DNA of 10,029 nucleotides from CANKHA01 sp034668825 (GCA_034668825.1 JAXDOR010000006.1:1-10029); one strand, 5' to 3'. Shown: positions 1 through 5,281, counted from the first letter of the stretch. Translations and numbers: made by a program. The notes: generated from the letters alone by a model not told the origin.

Positions 1-104
1 TCCAGGTTCTCGGCGAGAGTGTCGCTAAGCCGCCGCGCCATTGCCTCGTCAGCGGCGAGGCGCGCAATACGAGTAACGCCGGTTGGGGTTGATTTCTTTG
101 CCAT
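1..104 (-). CDS. N-terminus of a partial gene, possibly ribosomal protein L11 methyltransferase
   Basis: A reading frame starts at ATG 104-102 and runs leftwards off the window; 34 full codons are visible, beginning MAKKSTPTGVTRIARLAADE and continuing AMARRLSDTLAENL. The basic, Ala/Arg-rich start followed by an 'RLAADEAMARRLSDTL' helix resembles the N-terminus of alphaproteobacterial PrmA, which trimethylates ribosomal protein L11. As I recall, prmA often lies near a uvrD/pcrA gene in Hyphomicrobiales, and such a gene is at the other end of this window on the same strand. No catalytic motif is inside the window, so the name is a guess from the N-terminus and context. No clear Shine-Dalgarno precedes the ATG; an in-frame TTG sits directly upstream (107-105). 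Confidence 0.4.
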   Translation of the reverse strand, partial: MAKKSTPTGVTRIARLAADEAMARRLSDTLAENL

Positions 105-140
105 CAAGCAACAAAGCCGCGCTGTGCCGTGCAGGCACCT

Positions 141-314
141 TTTTCCACCGGCAACACGCGGTTATCCACAAGCTTATTCACAGGACGCGAACAGCCGCCA
201 GCGCAGCTTCAATGCCGCCGCCGTTTGAGGAGCTGAGATAGCCGGCAGGAAACTTGCGCCCTTTTTCACAGACCTTCACAGTCTATCCACGCGGTTTTCA
301 CAGGCTTATGCACA
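141..314 (+). promoter_or_regulatory. Array of DnaA-box-like 9-mers, all in one orientation
   Basis: This gene-free stretch holds a perfect DnaA box TTATCCACA (162-170) and TTATTCACA (174-182), with TTTTCCACC (141-149) before them. A second cluster follows: TTTTTCACA (262-270), a poor match ending TTCACA (272-280), CTATCCACG (283-291), GTTTTCACA (294-302) and TTATGCACA (306-314). All read on the + strand. The CAC cores of the second cluster start at 267, 277, 288, 299 and 311, about one helical turn apart, leaving 1-3 bp between boxes. DnaA, the replication initiator, binds TTATCCACA-like sites and assembles filaments on closely spaced same-orientation boxes. No AT-rich unwinding region is next to the array, so DnaA-mediated regulation or titration is as likely as origin function. 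Confidence 0.5.
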
Positions 315-348
315 GCTCCGCGCCTGCGCGCCGGGACTTGACCCGCGC

Positions 349-873
349 ATGCATCTGCCTTCCAACAATGTCATGGAAAATTCCCCCGCTGCTCACAAGC
401 AAAAACGTCCGAAAACCCTGCGGCGCTGGTTCGAGAGCACGTCGAACCGCACCTTCGCCGTCTATCCGGCCCTCGTGGCCGCGTTCCAATATCTTTGGAC
501 CGGCGGGCATATCGATTTCCACTACTCTGGTCTGCCGCTGCTGATCTGGGGATACGCGCAGTACCGTCTGGTGGGAAATTTCCGCGAGCGGCTCGGCGGC
601 GGCGGCCCCGGCATCGCTATCCCGCCGGACCGCATCGTCGATTTCGGGCCTTACGCCTACACGCGCAACCCGATGTATCTCGGCCATCTCATCTTCATGC
701 TCGGGCTGGCGATCACGTTTTGGTCGTGGGCGGCGCTACTACTGCTCGCCTTTCACATCTTCTGGTTCCAACGGCGCGTGGCCGAAGACGAGGAACGGCT
801 GACAAAACTATTCGGCGTGCAATACACCGACTATCAGCGGCGCGTGAAGCGCTGGATTCCGTTCGTCGTCTGA
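349..873 (+). CDS. Isoprenylcysteine carboxyl methyltransferase / phospholipid methyltransferase-family membrane protein
   Basis: A 174-aa protein of the ICMT/PEMT-like superfamily, integral membrane enzymes that methylate small or lipid substrates with S-adenosylmethionine. Hydrophobic segments lie near residues 36-50, 62-74 and 112-140. The family signature GPYAYTRNPMYLG is at residues 100-112, followed after the last membrane segment by EDEERL (146-151) and Y-x-x-Y-x-x-R-x-x-R-W-I-P (159-171), the usual C-terminal block. Length fits short bacterial members. The true substrate cannot be told from sequence; bacterial homologues are not assumed to act on prenylated proteins. The start is uncertain: ATG 349 gives the full frame, and ATG 373 (protein starting MENSPAAHK) is equally plausible; neither has a clear ribosome binding site. 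The DnaA-box array lies directly upstream. Confidence 0.82.
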   Translation: MHLPSNNVMENSPAAHKQKRPKTLRRWFESTSNRTFAVYPALVAAFQYLWTGGHIDFHYSGLPLLIWGYAQYRLVGNFRERLGGGGPGIAIPPDRIVDFGPYAYTRNPMYLGHLIFMLGLAITFWSWAALLLLAFHIFWFQRRVAEDEERLTKLFGVQYTDYQRRVKRWIPFVV

Positions 874-891
874 CGCCGTCACAGCCTCCGT

Positions 892-1013
892 CCTCATCCT
901 GAGGAGCGCGCGGCGCGCGCGTCTCGAAGGATGGGCCGCCTGCATCCTTCGAGACGGCGCACGAAAGTCAGTATGCCGAGTGAGGCTTGAAACCGCGCCT
1001 CCTCAGGATGAGG
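892..1013. repeat. Nested palindromic intergenic repeat (about 122 bp)
   Basis: Two nested perfect inverted repeats form this element. The outer arms are CCTCATCCTGAGGAG (892-906) and its exact complement (999-1013). The inner arms are GTCTCGAAGGATG (921-933) and its complement (943-955). The inner pair would make a hairpin with a 9-nt loop, enclosed by the outer stem. The motif 'CCTCATCCTGAGGAG...TCTCGAAGGATG' is one I recognise as very common between genes in Bradyrhizobium-like genomes (recollection, not a search). It lies between two convergent genes, could act as a transcription stop for both, and its right arm runs into the end of the UPF0178 gene. Confidence 0.85.
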
Positions 1014-1497
1014 TTTGTTGTTTTCGCTGCAGCCTTCGGATCGCCTGATCGAGCGCGGAGAGAAACGCCGAGCGGTCGCGCGGCGAAAACGGGCGGGGGC
1101 CGCTCGTGGTCTCGCCCGCCGAACGGATGTCCGTCATCAGGTCGCGCACGGCGAGCGCCATGCCGATGGATTCTTCCGTGAATGGCTTGCCGGTAGGTCC
1201 GATGACCGAAGCGCCCACTTTAACGCAGCGGCTGGCGAGCGGGATGTCGGCGGTGATGACGACGGCGCCGGCGTCCGCGCGCTCGACGATCCAGTCATCG
1301 GCGGCGTCCGGCCCAGCCGCTACCACGACGCGCTCGATCAGCGGGTCATGCGGCACGCGGATGAAACTGTTGGCCACCACGAAAACCGGCAGTCCGTGCC
1401 GCTCGGCTACCCGATAGACCTCATCCTTCACCGGACAGGCGTCGGCGTCGACATAGATGCGGATCGGCTTTGGCGTTGAGCTGGTCGGATCGGACAT
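1003..1497 (-). CDS. UPF0178 (YaiI/YqxD, DUF188) family protein
   Basis: A 164-aa protein of the YaiI/YqxD family, which has a PIN-like nuclease fold but no firmly established role. Family features visible are the N-terminal strand with acidic residues IYVDADACPVKDEV (14-27), VANSFI (41-46), the DDWIVE...VVITADIPLA block (68-88) and the C-terminal FSPRDRSAFLSALDQAIRR region. I chose ATG 1497-1495 because the family begins just before the 'DADACPVK' strand and the length then fits the usual 150-165 aa; a start at 1587 would add 30 non-conserved residues. No strong ribosome binding site is visible. The final residues (TSS) and the TGA stop are encoded inside the palindromic repeat, so the natural C-terminus has probably been reset by that element. 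Confidence 0.88.
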   Translation of the reverse strand: MSDPTSSTPKPIRIYVDADACPVKDEVYRVAERHGLPVFVVANSFIRVPHDPLIERVVVAAGPDAADDWIVERADAGAVVITADIPLASRCVKVGASVIGPTGKPFTEESIGMALAVRDLMTDIRSAGETTSGPRPFSPRDRSAFLSALDQAIRRLQRKQQTSS

Positions 1498-1580
1498 GGG
1501 TGCCGGTGCAGAGGGATTAAGGGCTCGGTAGCCGGTCGATGGTATCTTTCCACCGGCGTTCTCGAAAATCGTGTCGACTT

Positions 1581-1605
1581 GGAACAATCATTGAGGGTCC
1601 ACGTT
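1581..1605 (+). promoter_or_regulatory. Consensus sigma-EcfG (general stress response) promoter for the HWE kinase
   Basis: GGAAC at 1581-1585, a 16-bp spacer, and CGTT at 1602-1605 match the -35 and -10 elements of alphaproteobacterial general stress sigma factors (EcfG/RpoE2 type, GGAAC-N16/17-CGTT). Both elements are perfect. The predicted transcript would begin around 1612, about 45 bases before the kinase ATG at 1656. Orientation and distance fit this gene. Confidence 0.7.
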
Positions 1606-1655
1606 AACCTCTTCACTCCGCAATATTTTATGTCGAGTAATAGAGAAAAAGTTCC

Positions 1656-2765
1656 ATGGAAGTACCCCCTCGCTCCGGGATCGAAGGCCAGCTTGAGAAG
1701 ATTGTGGGCGGGCTGAGCGCGGCAACGAATGTCGTTCAATTCGAGCCCGCGCACAAACAATTCGAGGAATCCCTGCAAGAGCGTGAGCGCCGGTTTCGCG
1801 AGCTTTTGGGCGCGTTGCCGGCCGCGATTTACACCACCGACGCCGCGGGGCGGATAACTTATTTCAACGAAGCCGCTGCCGAGCTATGGGGCCATCGCCC
1901 GCAACTGGGAACCAGCGAATGGTGCGGGTCCTGGAAGCTTTATTGGGCCGACGGGACGCCGTTACCCCACGATCAGTGCCCGATGGCGATAGCTCTGAAG
2001 GAAAATCGGCCGGTTAGGGGCGCTGAGGCCATCGCCGAGCGGCCGGATGGCACGCGAATCCCGTTTATTCCCTATCCGACCCCGCTTCGCGACCAACAGG
2101 GCAAGCTCGTAGGCGCGGTGAATATGCTTGTGGACATCACCGAGCGCAAACAGGCCGAGGAGCGGCAGGAACTGCTGCTTCGCGAAGTGCATCACCGCGT
2201 GAAGAATACGCTCGCCACCGTGCAGGCGATCATGGGCTCGACGGCGCGCGCGTCCGCGACGATCGAAGATTTTCAAGTTTCCTTCGGCGCGCGCATAGGC
2301 TCGCTCTCGCGAACGCATCTTATGCTGACCGAAGAGGCAGGGGACAGCATCCCCTTTAAAGATTTGCTGTGCAATGAGTTGAATGCCTTTGATGACGGCA
2401 GCACCAAACGCCTGGTACTCAAGGGCCCGCCGGTGGATGTGCCGTCAAAGATCGCGGTGCCGCTCGCCATGGCGATTCACGAATTGACCACGAATGCCGC
2501 CAAATATGGTTCGTTGTCGGTGTTCGGCGGTTGCGTCAACATTTCCTGGAGCTTGAACATATCCGCCGAGGGCCGCACGTTGCGTTTTGATTGGTCCGAG
2601 TTGGATGGACCGCCGGTGACGCCGCCCGGCCGCGAGGGGTTTGGATCCAAGATCCTCAAGCGGGCGCTCACCGACCAATGCCAGGCCAAGGTCATTCTGG
2701 ATTACCGCCCGAAGGGGCTGCACGCGCGCATCGTCGTGCCGCTTCCCGCCGACGACGCAACGTAG
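1656..2765 (+). CDS. PAS-domain HWE-family sensor histidine kinase
   Basis: A 369-aa soluble sensor kinase with no membrane segment. A PAS domain spans about residues 43-165, starting RERRFRELLGALP and ending with the PAC-type VDITERKQAE. The phosphoacceptor motif REVHHRVKNTLATVQ (176-190) puts the likely phosphorylated histidine at H180. The ATPase part has the HWE hallmarks: an N-box with histidine, HELTTNAAKYG (275-285), the W-S-E triplet (313-315) in 'DWSELDGPPV', and a G-box GREGFGS (325-331). It should phosphorylate a response regulator on aspartate, but none is encoded nearby, so it is an orphan. HWE kinases commonly act on PhyR of the general stress response, and the consensus EcfG promoter upstream supports this. 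The signal sensed by the PAS domain is unknown. ATG 1656 has only a weak purine-rich leader (AGAGAAAAAG). Confidence 0.93.
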   Translation: MEVPPRSGIEGQLEKIVGGLSAATNVVQFEPAHKQFEESLQERERRFRELLGALPAAIYTTDAAGRITYFNEAAAELWGHRPQLGTSEWCGSWKLYWADGTPLPHDQCPMAIALKENRPVRGAEAIAERPDGTRIPFIPYPTPLRDQQGKLVGAVNMLVDITERKQAEERQELLLREVHHRVKNTLATVQAIMGSTARASATIEDFQVSFGARIGSLSRTHLMLTEEAGDSIPFKDLLCNELNAFDDGSTKRLVLKGPPVDVPSKIAVPLAMAIHELTTNAAKYGSLSVFGGCVNISWSLNISAEGRTLRFDWSELDGPPVTPPGREGFGSKILKRALTDQCQAKVILDYRPKGLHARIVVPLPADDAT

Positions 2766-2810
2766 CCTCGTCGCAGCGCGACTTACGCGCCGCTCCGATT
2801 ACCAGCGATT

Positions 2811-2848
2811 CAAAAAACAAGAAGGGCTGCTCGCGAGAGCAGCCCTTC
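2811..2848 (-). terminator. Strong rho-independent terminator reading leftwards
   Basis: A perfect 12-bp stem (2821-2832 with 2837-2848) closed by a 4-nt loop is followed, on the minus strand, by TTGTTTTTTG (2820-2811). This is a classical intrinsic terminator for leftward transcription. It lacks a T-run in the rightward direction, so it is not an obvious terminator for the kinase gene, which ends 55 bases to the left. It therefore implies a minus-strand transcript arriving from the right, where the only candidates are the small ORFs described next. Confidence 0.85.
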
Positions 2849-2861
2849 CATTGTCGACCGC

Positions 2862-2904
2862 GGTCCGCAGGTTTTGCCTGCACGACCGTGATGCGTCACA
2901 TCAC
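2862..2904 (-). other. Two RNA hairpins between the small ORF and its terminator
   Basis: On the minus strand, a GTGATG/CATCAC stem (2899-2904 with 2888-2893) with a 5-nt loop overlaps the stop codon of the 24-codon ORF. It is followed by a GCAGG/CCTGC stem (2877-2881 with 2867-2871) extended by GGTC/GACC (2884-2887 with 2862-2865) across a small asymmetric bulge. With the terminator stem, three hairpins follow one another within about 85 bases, which suggests a structured small RNA or an attenuator-like 3' end. Confidence 0.5.
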
Positions 2905-2975
2905 GCGGCGCGGACCTCGGTAGAGGCGAGGATCCAGGTGGACGCCGGCGACCGCGGCGAGAGACAATGAGACAC
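2901..2975 (-). CDS. Candidate 24-aa peptide gene with an exceptionally strong Shine-Dalgarno
   Basis: The minus strand reads GAAAGGAGGTGATCCAG and then TG: an AGGAGG core (2988-2983) sits 7 bases before a GTG start (2975-2973). The stretch GAAAGGAGGTGATCC is complementary to 15 bases of the conserved 16S rRNA 3' end (GGATCACCTCCTTTC), far more than a normal ribosome binding site. The frame encodes VSHCLSPRSPASTWILASTE followed by VRAA and TGA, with mostly G or C at third positions. It has one Cys and one Trp but no run of a single amino acid typical of classical attenuator leaders. Hairpins and a strong terminator follow and no larger gene lies downstream, so this may be a dual-function small RNA/peptide gene or a ribosome-binding RNA. 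I do not recognise the peptide. Confidence 0.42.
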   Translation of the reverse strand: MSHCLSPRSPASTWILASTEVRAA

Positions 2976-3051
2976 TGGATCACCTCCTTTCGGTTGTTGA
3001 CGATGACGCCAATGTAAGGCGGCGGACGTGATTCTGGAAGCCCCACTGACC

Positions 3052-3219
3052 TTACTTGACTGGTCTTTGACCTTGCCGGGCCCGGCCTGGACGCAGGGCC
3101 GTCGTTACCGCCCTGCGAGCTGGATGCGCCAGGCCCGCGATGACGTCCTCGCCAACCTCGATTGGCAAGCCATCGCCGATGGCGATGATGTGGGGGGTGA
3201 CGCTGGTTTCTGAAGCCAC
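3052..3219 (-). CDS. Possible small protein (55 codons), unrecognised
   Basis: A minus-strand frame from GTG 3219-3217 to TAA 3054-3052 encodes VASETSVTPHIIAIGDGLPI followed by EVGEDVIAGLAHPARRAV and a basic tail. The middle part has a protein-like pattern (alternating hydrophobic and acidic residues, G/C-rich third positions), and overlapping frames look less convincing. There is no good ribosome binding site and I recognise no family. It lies just upstream of, and on the same strand as, the 24-codon ORF and its terminator, so both could share a transcript of about 400 bases. It may equally be chance. Confidence 0.22.
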   Translation of the reverse strand: MASETSVTPHIIAIGDGLPIEVGEDVIAGLAHPARRAVTTALRPGRARQGQRPVK

Positions 3220-3391
3220 AGCCGGTCCGGAGGCCGGGAGGCGAATATAGTGTCGCAGGCATAGTCCAAGTTTACGCCTATTCCATCATCCGATTACGGC
3301 TGGTTTCGGATGCGCACATCACCGGCAGCAATTCCCGCTTCCAAAGGGAAGGGGAGTTGCTCCGGTCTCAGTTTGATCTCTGTTTGATCCC
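3220..3391. other. Gene-poor stretch with no recognised content
   Basis: Together with its flanks, the region from about 2991 to 3475 carries no convincing protein gene apart from the low-confidence 55-codon frame. In this part I see no repeat, RNA gene or promoter I can defend. Two TTTGATC copies (3372-3378 and 3383-3389), with starts 11 bases apart, are the only short repeat noticed. Confidence 0.4.
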
Positions 3392-3418
3392 AAAGAACGA
3401 ATCGCTATCGGCGATTCG
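3392..3418 (-). terminator. Possible rho-independent terminator for the small basic protein gene
   Basis: CGAATCGC (3398-3405) and GCGATTCG (3411-3418) form a perfect 8-bp stem with a 5-nt loop. On the minus strand the stem is followed by TTCTTTGG, a short T-rich tail. It sits about 58 bases past the stop codon of the leftward gene ending at 3476, the right place for its terminator. The tail is weak. Confidence 0.4.
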
Positions 3419-3475
3419 CAGCGGGAAAAGTAATGAACGAAATCTAACGAAGCCCCAGCTGGGCCGGATTCGCGA

Positions 3476-3688
3476 TCACTTCTTTTTCTTTGCGCCCGCG
3501 CGCTTCTTGCCGCGCCGCTGTGAATTCAGCGAGACGCCCAAGGCCAGCGCCTTCTGCCGTACCGCGCCTTCGGTGCGCTTGAGCAGCTTGGCGATTTGCG
3601 ACGCGCGGACCAAACTCTTGGCGGAAGATTTCAACGCCTTGACGTCTATGCTCGCCCATGCGCGCCGCTTTTTCGTTCCTTTAGCCAA
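3476..3688 (-). CDS. Small lysine-rich, helix-turn-helix-like conserved protein
   Basis: A 70-aa very basic protein. Residues 10-54 (AWASIDVKALKSSAK...ASQIAKLLKRTEGAVRQKALALGVSL) look like a small SANT/Myb- or HTH-type helical DNA-binding domain. The 'IAKLLKRTEGAVRQKA...LGVSL' pattern is a recurring small-protein family in Rhizobiales. The tail QRRGKKRAGAKKKK is histone-like. I place the start at TTG 3688-3686 because a perfect AGGAGG (3699-3694) lies 5 bases upstream and the conserved part begins right after it; an ATG start at 3754 would add 22 unrelated residues and put this ribosome site inside the gene. A DNA-binding or nucleoid-associated role is inferred from composition and fold, not shown. 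Confidence 0.7.
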   Translation of the reverse strand: MAKGTKKRRAWASIDVKALKSSAKSLVRASQIAKLLKRTEGAVRQKALALGVSLNSQRRGKKRAGAKKKK

Positions 3689-3722
3689 TGTAGCCTCCTG
3701 AAATATCTTTGATGGGAGTCGC

Positions 3723-3728
3723 ATTATA
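3723..3728 (-). promoter_or_regulatory. Candidate -10 box (TATAAT) for the small basic protein gene
   Basis: The minus strand reads TATAAT, a perfect housekeeping -10 element, 34 bases upstream of the TTG start at 3688. A -35 match is poor: TTTTCC lies at 17-bp spacing and TTGTTT at 20 bp. The surrounding 60 bases are AT-rich for this genome. Confidence 0.35.
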
Positions 3729-3890
3729 GCATCGATGTGGTACGGGGAAAACAAACAAATTCATCAAAAGCTTTGATCGGGATTAATACTATCGGATACA
3801 ACTTCAACGTCTCGATGATGCGTTTGGTGACGCCGGCGTCTGCCCTCGGCCATGCTTTGCATCAATCACAGTGAAAAAGAACCACAGGCA

Positions 3891-4499
3891 TCAGTTGCCG
3901 TAAGTCGGATAATATGGCCGGTAGAATTGCCGCGAGCCATAGGCTCGCTCCGGCTGCGGATAGGCGTAGAAGTCGTCCGGCAGGGAACGCGTCGCGTATC
4001 CCATCGTTTCGTCCGCCTCGGGCTGGCGCTGCATACGCCGCGCCACCACCGGCGCATCCTCGCCGCCTTTGATCACCACCTTGGTGTTGCTCATGCCTTG
4101 CTCTTTCACCAGGGCGAAGAGCTTGGCGGCATTGTTCGGCGCCAGCCGCACGCAGCCATGCGATGCGCGCGAGCCCAGATGCCGGGTATCGAGGCTGCCG
4201 TGGATGGCGTGACCCTCGCCGGTGAAGAAAATGGAATGCGGCATCGGCGCGTCGTCCCATTCCTTCGAATAGTGATCCTCTTCCATGCGGAACGGGCGGA
4301 AGGAGCCGGACGGCGTGGAATAGCCGGAGCGCCCGGTGGACACCGGCCAGGTCCAGCGCTGCTCGCCGTCGACCGAGACTGTCATCTTCTGCGCCGCCTT
4401 GTCGATGCTGACGAGGATGCTCGCGTCGGCGTGTTGCGTTGTTGCGCTGCAAAGCCCCGCGGCCAGGAAAGCCACGGCGAGGAAGCGGGAAAGCTGCAT
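3891..4499 (-). CDS. Periplasmic L,D-transpeptidase (YkuD domain)
   Basis: A 202-aa exported protein. Residues 1-27 form a signal peptide (basic start, hydrophobic 6-18, cleavage likely near ADA-S). The YkuD catalytic domain runs from about 28 to 145 and ends with the active-site block: H100, G109 and S113-H114-G115-C116-x-R118 ('ASHGCVRL'), where C116 is the nucleophile that L,D-transpeptidases use to form 3-3 peptidoglycan cross-links or attach proteins to the wall. The tail (150-202) is rich in Tyr, Pro and Arg and has no recognised domain. Substrate cannot be told from sequence. It is transcribed away from the acidic-protein/PHA operon, and a weak EcfG-like element lies upstream. A second, different L,D-transpeptidase is encoded at 5844-6509. 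Confidence 0.92.
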   Translation of the reverse strand: MQLSRFLAVAFLAAGLCSATTQHADASILVSIDKAAQKMTVSVDGEQRWTWPVSTGRSGYSTPSGSFRPFRMEEDHYSKEWDDAPMPHSIFFTGEGHAIHGSLDTRHLGSRASHGCVRLAPNNAAKLFALVKEQGMSNTKVVIKGGEDAPVVARRMQRQPEADETMGYATRSLPDDFYAYPQPERAYGSRQFYRPYYPTYGN

Positions 4500-4540
4500 G
4501 GGAATGACCTAATCAGCGCGGAAAGTGACGCCGATTCAAC

Positions 4541-4565
4541 AATCGCGGCGCGGGCTTTTGGTTCC
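4541..4565 (-). promoter_or_regulatory. Weak EcfG-like promoter facing the SHGC-type L,D-transpeptidase
   Basis: On the minus strand GGAAC (4565-4561) is followed after 16 bases by GATT (4544-4541), matching only the last two bases of the CGTT consensus. It points at the transpeptidase start (4499) about 41 bases away, the same geometry as the stronger sites in this window. It is diverged enough to be chance. Confidence 0.25.
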
Positions 4566-4581
4566 GGTGCCGGCTGGACGC

Positions 4582-4607
4582 GGAACCTGAATGCCTAACG
4601 AACCGTT
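4582..4607 (+). promoter_or_regulatory. Consensus sigma-EcfG promoter for the acidic protein/PHA operon
   Basis: GGAAC (4582-4586), a 17-bp spacer and CGTT (4604-4607) perfectly match the EcfG-type -35 and -10 elements. The -10 ends 36 bases before the ATG at 4644. It implies that the two-gene operon is part of the general stress regulon. Confidence 0.7.
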
Positions 4608-4643
4608 GCCCTTAGGGGCGTGTCGTCATCGCGGAGAACAAGC

Positions 4644-4961
4644 ATGAGCAAACAACGGCACCTAGTTCGCGCCCGCGGCCGCCCGCCCACCGAATTCGCC
4701 AACACGCCGGAGGTCAGCGACGCAGATGCCGCCGCGCTGCCCTCCGCTACCGGCCGCGAGGAAGGCTTGGCCGAGGACGAGACGCTGAGCGATTTCGAGG
4801 CGGAAGTTTTGTCCCACGAAGGCGGCGGCCGGCCGATGAGCGAAGTCACCGCCAATCCGGATCCTAGAAGGCCGGAAGAGACCGAGGACGGCCTCGACGA
4901 AGTCGAAGAGGCGCTGCGCCGCGCGGCGGAAGATCCGGTGAGCGGGCGGGAAAAGCTCTGA
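4644..4961 (+). CDS. Small acidic, probably disordered protein of unknown function
   Basis: A 105-aa protein with a basic start (MSKQRHLVRARGRPPTEF), then a long Glu/Asp-rich stretch (about residues 24-105) with few hydrophobic residues, so mostly disordered apart from a possible helix at 82-96 (DGLDEVEEALRRAAE). I recognise no domain. ATG 4644 is preferred over ATG 4620 because GGAG (4633-4636) sits 7 bases upstream. The stop codon is one base before the ATG of the PHA-family gene, so the two are almost certainly translated together, and a consensus EcfG promoter precedes them. Its role may relate to that partner or to stress, but nothing in the sequence proves either. Confidence 0.75.
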   Translation: MSKQRHLVRARGRPPTEFANTPEVSDADAAALPSATGREEGLAEDETLSDFEAEVLSHEGGGRPMSEVTANPDPRRPEETEDGLDEVEEALRRAAEDPVSGREKL

Positions 4962-4962
4962 C

Positions 4963-5277
4963 ATGAGCAAGCCCCTCGTGGTCTCCATTCCGCACCGGCT
5001 CGGCAAGGAAGAAGCCGTGCGCCGGCTCAAATCCGGCATGGGCAATGTGCGCAGCCATTACAGCCACCTAATGTCGGTGCAGGAGGAGACCTGGAACGGC
5101 GACCAGCTTCGCTTCCATGTCACCGCGCTCGGCCAAGCGGCGGGCGGCGCCATTGATGTCTTCGCCGATCACGTCCGCCTGGAAGTCACGTTGCCTTGGC
5201 TGTTGCACAAGATCGCCGAGCGCATCGCGCCCACGATCCGCAAGGAAGGCACGCTGATGCTGGAAAAGCCGAAGTGA
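4963..5277 (+). CDS. Polyhydroxyalkanoic acid system (PHA granule-region) family protein
   Basis: A 104-aa protein of the PHA_gran_rgn family (PF09650), small soluble proteins often encoded near polyhydroxyalkanoate storage genes and of unproven biochemical role. Visible family features are the start VSIPHRLGKEEAVRRLK (7-23), the central strands WNGDQLRFHVTALGQAAGG (44-62), and GAIDVFADHVRLEVTLPWLL (62-81) followed by an amphipathic helix. Length is normal. ATG 4963 follows the TGA of the acidic-protein gene by one base (TGACATG), suggesting translational coupling. No phaC, phaP or phaR gene is in the window. It ends 4 bases before the convergent secreted-protein gene. Confidence 0.87.
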   Translation: MSKPLVVSIPHRLGKEEAVRRLKSGMGNVRSHYSHLMSVQEETWNGDQLRFHVTALGQAAGGAIDVFADHVRLEVTLPWLLHKIAERIAPTIRKEGTLMLEKPK

Positions 5278-5281
5278 ATGT

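Noticed and set aside
105..348. Chromosomal replication origin
   Set aside because: DnaA boxes are present, but no AT-rich unwinding region or typical origin-neighbour gene is visible, so I list only a DnaA-box array.
298..687. 129-aa minus-strand frame over the ICMT-family gene
   Set aside because: Overlaps a gene with clear family motifs and shows no features of its own.
2974..2990. Sequence equal to the 3' end of 16S rRNA (GGATCACCTCCTTTC) on the + strand, possible rRNA gene remnant
   Set aside because: The match stops at about 17 bases on both sides; no other 16S, ITS or tRNA sequence is present. A strong Shine-Dalgarno for a minus-strand ORF explains it better.
3028..3213. 61-aa plus-strand frame in the gene-poor region
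   Set aside because: No ribosome site, no recognisable family and odd composition; the minus-strand frame here looks more protein-like, though still weak.
3829..3840. 12-bp palindrome GACGCCGGCGTC downstream of the first L,D-transpeptidase
   Set aside because: No T-run follows on either strand, and such GC palindromes are expected in this composition.
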